A stretch of DNA of 64,000 nucleotides from Limnephilus marmoratus (GCA_917880885.1 OU862933.1:7053452-7117451), one strand, 5' to 3'. Shown: positions 1-10,272, numbered from the stretch's first letter. Translations and numbers: made by a program. Notes: generated from the sequence alone by a model not told the origin.

Positions 1-60
1 GGACCGCCCTCCTTTGCACAGAACCAAGTATTTTGGGACTCCAAATTCATTTGTTGGAGG
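1..60 (-). mobile_element. Fragment of Jockey/CR1-like LINE coding sequence
   Basis: Read on the - strand, this stretch gives a short peptide around EFGVPKYL and the GGRS end. It resembles the segment before the C-terminal part of the two long LINE copies at 47.3-49.7 and 51.9-53.6 kb ([14 protein letters not shown] there). It is cut by the window edge and is degenerate. Only the similarity to those copies supports the call. Confidence 0.45.
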
Positions 61-338
61 TACTTGAAATTGTTACGGTTTGTATAATAAAATAGTGAAA
101 TTATTTTTTATTTTTTATTAAGTAATTCTTTTAGGTAGGTACTAACATTCAAGGTAGGTATAATACACCAACATAATAGGTTATACAATACAGTTATTTC
201 ACTCTTCACGATTTGTACTAAAGTTTAGTAATTTTATAACTGCGGACGAATTATGTTCCTTAGTTACCTCAAGCATTTCCATGGTCACAAAGAATAATAA
301 ATTCCTTTCTGACATTATAAACTCAACAAGTCATTTAT

Positions 339-735
339 TTGGTGCTTGTCAATGACCAAATAAGTGTTCTGGTTGAAAAAAAACTTCAAAATATTGACAA
401 CACAAACGATGCATGGAATAACTTCATTGAGCCAAGGAAGAAATATTATATCACCATTATTATTAAATATTGGCAACAAGGAGAAATCATGCACCCAGAA
501 ATCTGTCATGTACCAGGCCGTCCAACTTTCCTTTACGAAATCCCAAATGAAATTATTCAGAATAAAAATATGATGAATGCAAATTGCAAAATCTTTTTAA
601 GTACCTACCACAAGATAATTCCACTGACAGAAGCTTATAACGGAAATATGAGAAGAATATGGCAAGTTTTAAATGCAGTAACTAATTCAAAATCCAACAG
701 TAATACACGTAAACTGAACTTAAACATGGTTACCA
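339..735 (+). pseudogene. Possible LINE-derived open frame fragment
   Basis: An open stretch of about 130 codons ends where a Penelope-type terminal repeat begins. Its tail (an RRIWQVLNAVTN-like string) resembles the linker between endonuclease and reverse transcriptase in Jockey/CR1-type LINEs. No catalytic motif is visible and the composition is AT-rich. It could be chance coding in repeat DNA, so I give it low weight. Confidence 0.25.
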
Positions 736-741
736 AAAGTA

Positions 742-836
742 TTTTCGTTTTGTTTTTGGGGTGTTATGCCGTGTTGCGCTACCTTCTTCTTTAGCCAACG
801 TTTCGGACATCGTTGCAGTGTCCATCATCAGGGCAG
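742..836 (-). repeat. Penelope-type terminal fragment with hammerhead-like core
   Basis: A roughly 90-bp block recurs almost unchanged at about 16858-16947, and its first 55 bp recur at 3541-3596. On the - strand it carries CTGATGA, then a GGACA/TGTCC stem and GAAAC, followed by GTTGGC that can pair with the upstream GCC. Hammerhead ribozyme motifs of this minimal kind are known from Penelope-like element terminal repeats. One extra base sits between CTGATGA and the stem, so the motif may be degenerate. The block interrupts the end of the Mutator-like exon. Confidence 0.5.
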
Positions 837-894
837 ATCCGGCAGATGGTTCCCACTCTGTATACCGAAAACCCCGACAAAATGCTTCATCACA

Positions 895-1391
895 TTGACA
901 TCGATCATTGGAACGCCATTTTGATCCAAACGTCCTTCCTCTATAGCTGCATCACGATCTTCAGCGGCAGCATCCGTCATTACATCTATTGAAGTATCTT
1001 CCCATTGCTTGGAAACATTTTCATGCAATTTTTGATACGTTGCTTGTGACATTGCTGGAATGTCCAAAGCGCCTAAAAACTCTTGCAATCCAGAGAAACC
1101 CCCTCTTATGGCCATTATTCCTGCAACTGCAGAATTATTTACATCCACTTGAGCACGATCCACATTATTACGATTTGTTGCAATTAGGAAAATACCGTTA
1201 CAAAAATTACACCTAAATATTATTTTCGATGATAGACCACGCCTCTTTTCAGCTACAACTTTTAAATTGTCATTGCGGCATCCTAATTTAGTCCCGTGTT
1301 CAAAAATCTTTTTTAACTGATCAATCAGGAACATCACGTCGACTATCCGGCGTCCACTTATGTTAAAGTCCTCTTCAGGTGCAGTTTCCAT
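895..1391 (-). CDS. Mutator-like transposase-domain gene, exon 4 (truncated)
   Basis: The exon opens directly after a - strand TTTTAG acceptor and stays open for about 165 codons. It contains two CxxC-type cysteines in an IFRCNFCNGIF segment, then a FSGLQEFLGALDIPAMS region and VPMIDVN near its end. These are typical of the insect Mutator-like transposase domain family (a GG-[YF]-x3-N/E-F-LG-x2-DIP pattern, as I remember it). It continues in phase from exon 3 at 2898-3011. After VPMIDVN the family pattern stops and unrelated Penelope-type sequence begins, so the catalytic remainder is missing here. Confidence 0.6.
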
Positions 1392-1392
1392 C

Positions 1393-2117
1393 TAAAATAA
1401 ATAATTAAGATTGTAGCACTTTCTGTTACTGTTACACGCAATTAAAATATATTTAAAGATTAAAAAATAATATTCTATAAATTATGCACCTACATATAAT
1501 TTTAAAATGTAAGCATATTTTTTAAAATACAGATATAATTGTTTGATTAATGAAAATAAAGCGCCCTGCTAACACCGCTATTTTATCAAAATAATCGTCA
1601 TGTACCAAAATCTTAATCAGTAAATAAATTTCCAAAACATTAAATAAAATATCAATGAAACATCTAAATAAATCCATCTATACCATTTAAAAGTATAATC
1701 TTGGAAAGTGTCTATTAGATACCTACCTACAGATAATTTCATATTGATGGCCTAGTGATAGATTGTAATTGCAATTTTAATTACGACCTATAATTTTTTG
1801 ACTTCTTACCTCTGTAAATCTTACCTCGCTTATTTTAAAAGGGTAGATTTTAAATCACTCTGTACTTTTCCGTCTAGCGGTAAGCCGACAATAGATCATA
1901 AACAGGTCAGGTATGATTTGTTAAATGGTTCTGATTATTCCAGTCATTTCTAAAGTAAACATTGAAAATACGGGGAATTTCGTGAATCATACAACCTTAT
2001 AATAAATATGGAGTCAATAAGGCAAAAGTTAGAATTCTTAATTGTTATGTTGTCATTATTCCGATATATATAATTTTTTATATATGTATATAAAATTATG
2101 TGAATACCGCACACAAC
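1393..2117. other. AT-rich intron sequence with nothing recognised
   Basis: This lies in intron 3 of the Mutator-like gene. I see no long open frame, terminal repeat or RNA-like fold. Confidence 0.5.
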
Positions 2118-2537
2118 GGCGACGGCCTCCGTAGTCCAGTGGGTAAGACTCTTGACTCACAATCCGGAGGTCGCGGGTTCGAACCCAGCATGCGCAAATA
2201 AATTTTATTTGATTAATTTGTGTTATTTCACTATTAATTCATTTAAAAATAATATATAGTATATTTGCGGCACGTTCCAGAGTGGAAGATACTATCAGTA
2301 TCTCCCTGGTGTAAGACCACCATTCAGAATTGAAACGTTGCTTAAAAATGGCTTTAGCCGTGTTTGGTGACCAGATCTGAATAGCCAGGTACTTCCCAAC
2401 CTTCCTCTTCCCCACCTCCTTCCCCTCCCCACTACCTTCAGCCTCACAACATACCCCAATTGGGGATGCCATAGTCTCACTGGCTCCAGACGGGTGCAGT
2501 TGAGATTCTTGTGCGGTATTCACTGTAAAAAAAAAAA
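2118..2537 (+). mobile_element. tRNA-headed SINE, full copy
   Basis: The head reads like a tRNA: an A-box-like TAGTCCAGTGGGTAAGAC and a B box GGTTCGAACCC at about 2178-2188. A body of about 320 bp follows and the element ends in a run of 13 A. A second copy in the opposite direction lies at 23827-24212 with the same body, and a more diverged one lies next door at 2542-2842. The body contains a pyrimidine-rich tract and no protein-coding signal. The short open frames within it recur only because the repeat recurs. Confidence 0.8.
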
Positions 2538-2541
2538 AAAT

Positions 2542-2842
2542 CCCAACTGCTCACAACCGCCCGGAGCAATGCTATGCTACGGAGCTGTTTGGTGAATAGA
2601 TCTAAATTGCCCGGTACTTCCGCACCTTACTCTTCCCATCTCCTTCCACTTCCCACTTACCCACCCACTTGCCGCACAGCATACCCCAATTGGGACATTC
2701 ATGCCGGCTCCGGGCATTTGGGACTCTTGTACGATATTAACATTAAAAAATATTAATTAAATAAAACTTGCGCATGCCAGCATTTAAACCCGCAACCTCC
2801 GGATTTGTCGATAGCCTTACCCATTGACCAAGAAGCCGTAGA
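2542..2842 (-). mobile_element. Diverged copy of the same tRNA-headed SINE
   Basis: Read on the - strand, it begins with a tRNA-like head (CTACGGCTTCTTGGTCAATG) and a decayed B box near 2795-2805. The same shortened body follows, including CCCAATTGGGGTATG. It lies tail to tail with the SINE at 2118-2537, so the pair can fold back through their bodies. Confidence 0.7.
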
Positions 2843-2897
2843 TACATACATAATATAAAAAACGCAGAGGTAAACAGATATAAAATAGTTAACTCAC

Positions 2898-3011
2898 CAC
2901 AAGAGAATGATTTTCGACATCCGTGTGTTCTATCGCCTCGAATAACAAGCTTTGCTTTTGATTGGGATTGGGATTGTGTGGCAGTGACATGTTCTCCTTA
3001 TCACATTCGAC
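2898..3011 (-). CDS. Mutator-like gene, exon 3
   Basis: It encodes 38 codons (start VECDKENMSL, end DVENHSLV) between a - strand TTGCAG acceptor and a GTGAGT donor. Both junctions are phase 0, so it joins exon 2 (6174-6255) and exon 4 (ending near 895) without a frame break. The peptide has no motif I recognise. Its support is the splice sites, the matching phase and the position. Confidence 0.55.
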
Positions 3012-3536
3012 CTGCAATTAAAAACATATTTTATTACCTTCGAATACATTTCATACAATATTTTTAATAAAAAATTGAAAAAACCAAAGTTCAACAATAG
3101 TATTCATCAAAAGACGACATTAAAAATGACAAAAATAAAGGTACATTTAAGTTTAGGTATTAAGCAAAAATAATTATTATTATAATTCCCTCGGAAGGTT
3201 TGATTCCCAGGAACTTGGCAAAAAGGTTTTTAAAAACCTATCTTCTATATGGATTTGAATCACAGTTTTGTTCACTGACAGTGACAATGCAAAAATAATT
3301 ACATCAATATATGAAAATAATAATTATTATTATAAACGTAAATTGTGTTCTTCAGTAAATGAAATTCATCTATTTTATATGGAAAATGAAACAAATTTAT
3401 AATTATTATATAATTTATGTTCATAAAATTTAAGCACTGTGCGGCAAGTAATACGAAAAGCGCGCGAGCTTTAAAATTGGTTTCAATGCAACAATGATTT
3501 ATTTGGATAAGTTTTAAGATTTTCACGGCCAAAAGC

Positions 3537-3600
3537 ATTTTCGTTATTTGTTTTTGGGGTGTTATGCCGTGTTGCGCTACCTCCTTCTTTAGCCGTGATG
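3537..3600 (-). repeat. Partial copy of the Penelope-type terminal block
   Basis: The first 55 bp match the block at 742-836, stopping at tagcc. It lies directly upstream of the Penelope-like element at 3615-6110. Such partial or inverted terminal copies at the 5' side are usual for Penelope-like elements. Confidence 0.5.
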
Positions 3601-3648
3601 AAAAAGTGTTTTTAAATCTTCTGCAATAATATTAAACTCCAAATCAAA

Positions 3649-5031
3649 GTGTTACAAATGGATCTCGCTAGTAACTTGCATCCGGTTGAATGGTGTTTAT
3701 TCGATGATCACGTTAGATTTAAAGCCAGCATTAAAGCTTTCAAAAAGAAGGAAGAAATTTTAAAAAAACTTGTTAAATTGTGTAATAATAATCCTGAAAA
3801 ACGTAACAATAAGATTCCTAAAAAACGTAACAACAACATTTTGATAGCTGTTAATAACAATTTAATAATAAACTCATCTGCTAATAATGATCAAGACATT
3901 AATATAAGTGAAAAAAATAAAAATAAATTCCATAACCATGTCATTAACTTAACTCAACATAAGTTTAAAATAGAAGAACTAAATTTATTATCAAAAGGTT
4001 TAAACCATAATCTTCACATAAAAAATAATAACAAACAACTCGAGTATTTGGCAGTAGATATTAATTGTGCATTATTTAAAGAAGCAAAATCCTTTCAATA
4101 CAAATGTGGTGAAGTGATAAAAAACATCAATTCTAAATCTAACTTTAACAAAATACAGTATACGTCAGAACAAATGCACACGATAAATATATCGAAGGCT
4201 ACAAAAGAAAAAAACCTCATCATAACTAAAGCGGACAAAGGAAACTCGGTGATTATTATCAACAAAAGTGATTACATTGAAAAAACTGTGGACTTTCTAC
4301 AAGGTGATAACTTTGAAATAGTAAAAACAAACCCAATTAATAAATGTCAGGAATTGATAATGGATACTTTAAAATCTTGCAAAAGTGAAAAAATTGTTAA
4401 TTTATTTAGAAATAAAAGAATAACTGTAAAAAATCCACAAGTTCCCAAATTATACAGTTTACTAAAGATTCACAAGAAGACTCAACCTATCAGACCTGTA
4501 ATTTCCAATTGCAATGCTCCTAGCTACAAATTAGCGTCAACATTAAATAGTATTATAATTGAATCAAATATTTTTCAACCTAAGTATACAATTAAGAATT
4601 CCCTACAATTAGTTGACCACTTAAAGTGTTTGGAAATCCCCGATAATGCATTATTAGTATCTTTTGATGTCGTTAACTTATTTCCAAGTGTCTCAGTTGA
4701 AGAAAGCAAAACAATTATAAATAACTTACTGAATTCCTCCAAATTACCTAATGATTTATTTAATTGTCTTAATGTAGTCTTATTCCAAAATTACTTTCAA
4801 TTTGATAATAAAATTTTCAAACAAAAAGATGGTTTGGCCATGGGGTCAAGTACCAGTCCGTTAGTAGCGGATATATTTTTAAACCATTTAGAAAATAAAA
4901 TCTTTAATAGTTCTGCCTTATTACTAAAATATGTGTATTTTTACAAACGTTACGTAGATGATATTTTATGTATATGGACCGGTACCAAAAAAAACTTCAA
5001 ATGTTCCTTAATTTTTGAACAAAATTCATAA
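3649..5031 (+). pseudogene. Penelope-like element: reverse transcriptase part
   Basis: The frame starts in an N-terminal, lysine- and asparagine-rich region. It then shows Penelope-type RT motifs: PKLYSLLKIHKK and RPVISNCNAP (about residues 270-295), VSFDVVNLFPSV (motif A, about 345), GLAMGSSTSPLVADIFL (motif B, about 400), and RYVDDILCIW (YVDD, about 437-440). The reading frame is lost just after YVDD, in the A-run at 4987-4994, and 17 codons of out-of-frame sequence end at a stop at 5029-5031. The RT core itself looks intact. Whether the first ATG at 3649 is the true start is unknown. Confidence 0.8.
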
Positions 5032-5875
5032 AAACATTAAATTTACATTAGAAATAGGAATAAATTGTAGCATATATTTCTTAGATTTAAACCTAACTAT
5101 AATTAATAATAAGATTGAATTTAATATTTTTCGAAAAGAAACATACGCTGATATAATTATACACAACTCATCTAACCATCCATTTTCACAAAAACTCTTA
5201 GCTTTCCATTATTTGATCAATAGATTAATGAATATCCCGTTATCCCCAAATAATTTCAAAGCTGAACTTAACACCATTAAAATAATTGCATCTAATAATG
5301 GTTATAATTCCAAATTAATAGACGATATATTAAACAAAAAATATAAGAAAAAATTTCATTTATCCTACATTTACCCATTGCTTACTGATAATATTAAAAA
5401 ACAATGGAGAAAAATATTGTTTGTAAATCATCAAACCTCTAATTTAATCATGAAAAAAATTCCTAATACAATACAGCCTGCTTTTTATACGAATAATAAA
5501 TTAAAAAATTATATTTTAAATAACAAGGACAAAGACCAAAAAATTAAAAAATCCGGAGTTTACCAATTGAATTGTAATGACTGCAATCATTTTTACGTAG
5601 GTAAAACTTGCAGAAATTTTGAAACGAGGATTAAGGAACATTTGAGATGTCTAAATAGCAATAATTATTCGGAATTTGCTAACCATCTAATTGAATTTAA
5701 CCATTCATTTGATATAAATACTGGTTGTAAAATTTTACACACTAACGTTAGTGGTTTTCACTTAGATCTTTTAGAAATATTAGAAATTAGGAAAAATGTC
5801 AATAGAAATTTAAATATTATTAACAATCAAAATAATTTTGTGAATAACCCTATCTTAAACACATTTCCATTGTAA
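5015..5875 (+). pseudogene. Penelope-like element: RT C-terminus and GIY-YIG endonuclease
   Basis: This continues the same protein in another frame. It opens with the thumb region (FTLEIG...FLDLNLTI). Near residue 185 it reads SGVYQLNCNDCNHFYVGKT, then R..TRIKEHL, the layout of the GIY-YIG nuclease of Penelope-like elements (G-Y, then YVGxT, then R and H). The first codons before position 5015 are closed by a stop at 5009-5011, so a second one-base shift lies in the T-run at 5012-5016. Both lesions are in homopolymers and could be mutations or read errors. Confidence 0.8.
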
Positions 5876-6041
5876 TTTTTTGTCTTTGTTCTTCTAAGCA
5901 CCCCCCTTTCCATCTCTTCCCCCCCTTCTCCCTTGTTGATCATCTAAGCACCTCCCCTTTCCACCTCTCTCCTCCCCCACTACTTCCATTTCTACCCACG
6001 CCTGTCTTTCTATGTTCGATCATTTTTTTAGTACATTATAT

Positions 6042-6080
6042 GTCCTGATGAAGAGAACATCGTTCTTGAAACATGTCGAC
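6042..6080 (+). ncRNA. Hammerhead-ribozyme-like motif in Penelope tail
   Basis: The string holds CTGATGA (6045-6051), a possible stem II AGAAC/GTTCT with loop ATC, GAAAC (6068-6072), then ATGTC. The flanks GTC and GAC can pair as stem I, and stem III would be only the self-complementary ACATGT. Very short stem III hammerheads that act as dimers are reported for Penelope-like elements. An unpaired AG lies between CTGATGA and stem II, so the fold is imperfect. Confidence 0.35.
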
Positions 6081-6173
6081 TTTTTAATAAAGTTTATTAT
6101 GGTAAAAACAAAGTGTTTTTAATTATTGCATTAAATAAATAAGTAACTAAATAGGTACATTCAAACAACTTAC

Positions 6174-6255
6174 TTGTACATTTTCATTGATAGTTTGAAA
6201 TTCCCTCTCTGTGGTATTAGTGAGTTGTTTTTGTATTTGTAGATTTCGTAAAGGC
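6174..6255 (-). CDS. Mutator-like gene, exon 2
   Basis: This 82-nt exon lies between a TTTTACAG acceptor and a GTAAGT donor on the - strand. It completes the split glycine codon left by exon 1 and adds 27 codons (PLRNLQIQKQ...). It ends in phase 0, matching exon 3. The peptide is polar with no motif I recognise. Confidence 0.55.
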
Positions 6256-6624
6256 CTGTAAAAAACATTTACATACATTGGTAAAATAAGAATGTGACGT
6301 ATCAATGGGACGTAATTAATGGTACGTATCTGTAAAACATTAAAAGATGTAGACTATTTCACCTTCATTACCTGCCTATAATTATATCATTCAAATCGAA
6401 CCAATTTTATTGTTCTATTATTTTTGTTTAAATTATAGTATAATGATCCACCAAACATCAAGGAGCACATATAATTATTTATTTGTATATTTAGACAATT
6501 AATGGAACTTGTGTTAGCATTCAAATAAATGTTTGATTTCTAAATATAATAAAATAGACAAATATTTCTTGCAGAGTTTTACTACATACCTAATTATGAT
6601 AAAAAAATGATAATTAGAACTTAC

Positions 6625-6704
6625 CCAAACATTCCAGCGTGGATTTTTCTTTTCTTTAGTCCACAGAGCTTACTCAGTTTTTTTTTATTTGCTTTGTTAC
6701 CCAT
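6625..6704 (-). CDS. Mutator-like gene, exon 1 (start)
   Basis: ATG at 6704-6702 begins a basic peptide of 26 codons plus two bases (MGNKANKKKL..., then KKRKIHAGMF). It ends at a good donor GG|GTAAGT. A short lysine/arginine-rich leader with a KRK...F-G pattern before the domain is usual in insect members of this family as I recall them. The four exons together give a multi-exon gene. It may be a domesticated Mutator-like gene or an intron-bearing transposon copy. Confidence 0.5.
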
Positions 6705-7540
6705 TGTATATAGGTATATAATATATTCACAAGGAAGTTTAAAAATCGAAAGCACGAAAGAAGTTGAAAGGGTTCTACAGAATAGAGCGATACTAAGTAA
6801 GGGACAACCATTCGCCTGCATTCGCCCCGAGAGAAAGGCGGAGACTGGCTGGAAACTATGATGCTGGCGTATAGTTCTTACACGGTACACATAAGGTTCA
6901 TTTTATTTTGCCGAATTCCTCCCACTATTCGTATTTACTTGCGTAAGCGAAACAAAGCGAAAAATGCATATTTTATTTTATTTTGTGAAATTCGGGCGTA
7001 AATATAATTTTTTTTTGCGATCATTATAAAATAAACTGAATTTGCCACATTATACAATAAAACCGCATCCGAAAAAGGGTTCATAAATAGGAGAGTTTGG
7101 ACTTGGAAAGTGTTTTTTATAGACCTCACACTTGATTTTTTTATAGAAAAGATTTAGACTTATAAAAAAAATGACCGATATTTTTATGGACAAAGATATG
7201 TTCTACACGCAGTATTTAATTGAAGCATCTATAATACTTGCAAGTGATCAAATTTTCAAAACAAAAACGTATGATTTTGTATGATTTTGCATTATTTACT
7301 ATGGCTTCATCTTAATAATAATCTGTTGAATTCAGGTCCATTGACTTCTAGGATTTTTTTTAAATACTTATGATATATAATAATATGACTCAAAAATATT
7401 TTTAAATCCGTTTAAGTGCACACCTGGTAATGTGATTGAAAATTATAACTCGTGTGCAAGACCTGCATGTCTATTTTGTGTTGAAATTGTTTGATTATAT
7501 CAAAACAAAAGACAACCTTGTTTTCCCCAGTTATTATTAT
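6705..7540. other. Intergenic, nothing recognised
   Basis: AT-rich sequence upstream of the Mutator-like start. There are no terminal repeats, no convincing open frame, and no promoter motif I could defend. Confidence 0.4.
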
Positions 7541-7579
7541 ATGTATATTACTAGCTGGGGTACCCGGCTACACTCAGGG

Positions 7580-7695
7580 CAACATTCGAGAGTTTTCTGG
7601 AATGTACCACAATGATGTTCCCAATTCCCGAACATTCCAGAATGTTCTGGGATGTTCTCGAATGTTGTGGAATGCTTTCGAATACTCTAGCTATT
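7580..7695. repeat. Array of GAATGTTC-type alternating repeats (heat-shock-element-like)
   Basis: About ten alternating GAAnnTTC-like pentamers occur in about 110 bp (ATTCCAGAATGTTCTGG and variants). The pattern matches the nGAAn/nTTCn arrangement bound by heat shock factor. It also resembles a simple palindromic repeat known inside Helitron-like elements, so function is open. Confidence 0.5.
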
Positions 7696-7727
7696 GATAT
7701 GAGATTGTTGTGGTACATAGTTGGTTT

Positions 7728-7915
7728 TTCCTTTTTCTCGTGTAGTATACCCCGGTCTTGTCCTCAGTCACAATTGAGTCCAAGAATTCCTCGCCATCAA
7801 TGTCGTATCACACGAGAAAATCGCGAGCTGCTTCAACCCATTGTTGTTTGTGATCTTCAGTGAGCATTTTTGAGACCCACTTTGCACAGACCTTGTGATA
7901 TCCCAAATGTTCTGT
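7728..7915 (-). pseudogene. Mariner transposase fragment
   Basis: The - strand reads HLGYHKVCAKWVSKMLTEDH, then a stop, then DGEEFLDSIVTEDKT. This corresponds to the mariner segment before and including the first catalytic Asp (VTxDE; here VTEDK). Stop codons are present. It abuts the Helitron protein fragment directly, so one inserted into or recombined with the other. Confidence 0.65.
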
Positions 7916-7925
7916 CAAAATCTTG

Positions 7926-8255
7926 TTAATAGTGGTCTTCTTTGTGCAGAAATATTAATGGATATTGGACGGCATCATATGAATGGTGTGTCTCTGCAAT
8001 GCATTGTAGACCTTCTCTTCTTCGTTGCACAATTATGTCACGGCCTCTTGTTTTATTGTCCACAATTACGATGGCGACTTCGCCTGTCTGAGGTGCATTA
8101 AATCGACGTTTGTGTTTTCCAGGTGGTCTCTTATCGGCTCCTATAATAACTTTATAGTCATCAGAAATCATTCGGTCTAGTGGACTATTTTGAATATGTG
8201 AATGAGTTGATTGTATTTGTGTAAGATCCTCTGTACATTTTGGATTATTTTTCAT
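7926..8255 (-). pseudogene. Helitron N-terminal (Rep/helicase protein) fragment
   Basis: The open frame of 109 codons contains KRRFNAPQTGEVAIVIVDN, then RDIIVQRR and AETHHSYDAVQYPLIF. It matches the conserved Helitron-like N-domain pattern (R-Y-N-x-P-x..EVA, RDI...RR, E-x-H-x-x-YD-x-L-x-YPLLF). It is a small piece of a much longer protein, with no Rep or helicase motifs present. Confidence 0.7.
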
Positions 8256-8309
8256 CTCAATCTACTGATGTTTGTGCATCGTTGACAAATTTCTCTTTCT
8301 TCATTTCCG

Positions 8310-9530
8310 ATGAAATATACAAGGGGCGGCAAAACGGACAGTGCAGTTTTGAAAAGCCAGTGCATCCCGTGTGGTGGGGTAGGAACCTGGGAGTGGTCTC
8401 ATTGTGTCGGGAGGGTCGTGCCATTTTCAGTAATTGCCATGGTTTGGTCTGGACAACACCCGTCCTCCTATTTGCCGTCCGCATGTTTCTTAAAAATGGC
8501 CGTTTTGTCAGCACCACCCAGCGGGCCTTCCGCCTGCACTCCAATCTTGCACATTGTGATACTATCCCTCAACGTAATTTAATTGCACGTTGGGTGCGTA
8601 CATTAGAAGGAACTGGTTCCACACTAAGACCTAGGAGTTTAGAAGGACCCAAAACGGTAAGAACAGCCGAAAATTTAACGAGAGTGAGAGAAGCTAATGA
8701 ACTGTTGCCTCGGTGCTCTGCCCAGAAGCATGCAATTACATTAGGCATTACTGACAGCTCACTAAGGAGGATTTTGCATCAAGATTTATCATTCCACCCC
8801 TACAAGATTATGATTGTCCAAGAGTAGAAGCCTCCTGAAATGTTCCAAGAAATGTTGAACCGAATGCATGCAAGGTCAACTCTTTTCAGTAGTGATGAGG
8901 CCCGCTTCCATCTCTGTGGAGCGGTGAATAAACAAAATTTTCGGTACTGGGCTGAAAATAACCCAAGACAACTTCAGTAGAGACCTCTTAACTCCCCAAG
9001 TCACCGTGTAGTGTGTGATTTCCAAATTTGGGGTGATTGGGCCGTATTTTTCGAGGAGAATAGACGAACCGTGACTGTCAATGCTCAACATTATGTTTCC
9101 ATTTTTTTTTTTTAATCTCAATTGGAAGAACTAACGGAGGAAACAGATCTGGGAGACATCTGGTTTTAACAGGACGGTGCTACGACCTATACTGCTAGAG
9201 TTTCAATGACAAAACTGTGACAGATGTTCCCTGCGCGCCTCGTCTCTCTGAGGGGTGAAGTGGGATGGCCAGCACGCTCACCTGATTTAAGCATTTGCGA
9301 CATCTTCCTGTGGGGCTTTCTGAAGGAAAAAGTTTTTAAACATCGGCTTCACACCTTGGAAGAACTCAATGATCGAATTCGGAAGGAAATCACAACTATG
9401 CCCATCGAGACATGCCAAAATGCAGCCCAGAAATCACCTTCATCAATGTATCACTATGGGGGCCATCATCTTTCTTATGTCATCTTCAGGACTATGAACG
9501 ACAGGAATACGAACGACGGTTAAATTTTTT
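8310..9530 (+). pseudogene. DD34D mariner-type transposase remnant
   Basis: Several frames carry a decayed transposase with an N-terminal helix-turn-helix part (STTQRAFRLHSNL, SSLRRILHQDLSFHPYKI). Catalytic blocks follow: SSDEARFHLCGAVNKQNF (first Asp), a stop then QDGATTYTA (second Asp), and PARSPDLSICDIFLWG (third Asp, 34 residues on). At least three stops and several frameshifts break it. The sequence near 9630-9650 (GATAGGGACACCC) looks like its right terminal repeat. The left end was not found. Confidence 0.75.
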
Positions 9531-9782
9531 CATACAAAAATCGCGATTAAAAAATGAGAGGGTGAAATTTTGGGATTATAGGTATTTTTTGATGCCAAAA
9601 AAAACTTGTCAAAAAAATAGTAATTCTTTTCTGGATAGGGACACCCTAATAACCTAGTGGTATGAAATATACTTTACAACCTATTTTCATACGTACAAAA
9701 TATACAAAAAAAAATCATAAAAATCGGTCGAGCCATTTCGGAGGAGTGCGACCACAAACACCATGACATGAGATTTTTATAT

Positions 9783-9900
9783 ACAGTCAAACTTGGTTAT
9801 AACGGGACCGAATAAATTTGATACTTACCAAATAAATTTGCTCCTTATGGCCATTACTCGTTATATCAAAATAGTTTTTTTGAAAGCAATTTCATCCACA
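9783..9900 (+). repeat. Pogo/Tigger-like terminal fragment
   Basis: It begins TACAGTCAAACTTGGTTATA and later carries ATTACTCGTTATATCAAA. CAGTCAAAC with a flanking TA is typical of pogo-type ends, here truncated. Confidence 0.4.
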
Positions 9901-10272
9901 AAAAAAGCAACGCATTATAACTAACATCACCTGGTTCGAGGCTTCCAAGAAAAACATCACTACAAATTGTCTATCTTATTATCGATAGCTTGTGCGTATT
10001 GAATCTCACTTGTTATAAATCACTAGCTTGTGGGATTGTTATTGATTTTCAACTAAAATTATACTTGTCACAATGGTGATGCACAACCTGCAACCCGATT
10101 TATGCGGCCCACATGCCAATTTTGGAACAAAAAACCTGGAATCCCTGACTGAGAACAATTTTTATAGTGTTTTGGTCAGTTCACGCTGCATGTCCTAAAT
10201 TTGAAGAACCGGTTAAAGAACACGAAATTTAAAAATTCCCAGAAGTGCGAAATCTTGAATTTTGCTGTCAAA

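Larger units (their letters stand above)
3603..6122 (+). mobile_element. Penelope-like retroelement (with flanking direct repeat)
   Basis: The element carries a reverse transcriptase, a C-terminal GIY-YIG endonuclease region and a tail with AATAAAG. It is flanked by the 13-bp direct repeat aaagtgtttttaa (3603-3615 and 6110-6122). That repeat may be a target site duplication or a remnant of the terminal repeats. The element sits in intron 2 of the Mutator-like gene, in the opposite orientation. It is very AT-rich. Two small frameshifts around 4987-5016 make it inactive as read. Confidence 0.8.
7546..9780 (-). mobile_element. Helitron-type composite repeat with nested transposon remnants
   Basis: The left edge holds ACTAGCTGGGGTACCCGGC, and the right edge holds AAAATCGGTCGAGCCATTTC followed by GGAGGAGT. 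Both are widespread arthropod Helitron-type terminal strings as I know them. Between them lie a Helitron protein fragment (7926-8255, - strand), a mariner fragment (7728-7915, - strand) and a second mariner remnant (about 8310-9530, + strand). The exact termini were not established. Confidence 0.5.

Noticed and set aside
2118..2190. Functional tRNA gene
   Set aside because: A and B boxes are present, but no full cloverleaf acceptor stem could be closed and a SINE body with A-tail follows; copies recur.
2239..2523. 94-codon frame also seen at 23856-24173
   Set aside because: The two frames are the same SINE body; repetition comes from the SINE, and the tRNA head and A-tail explain it.
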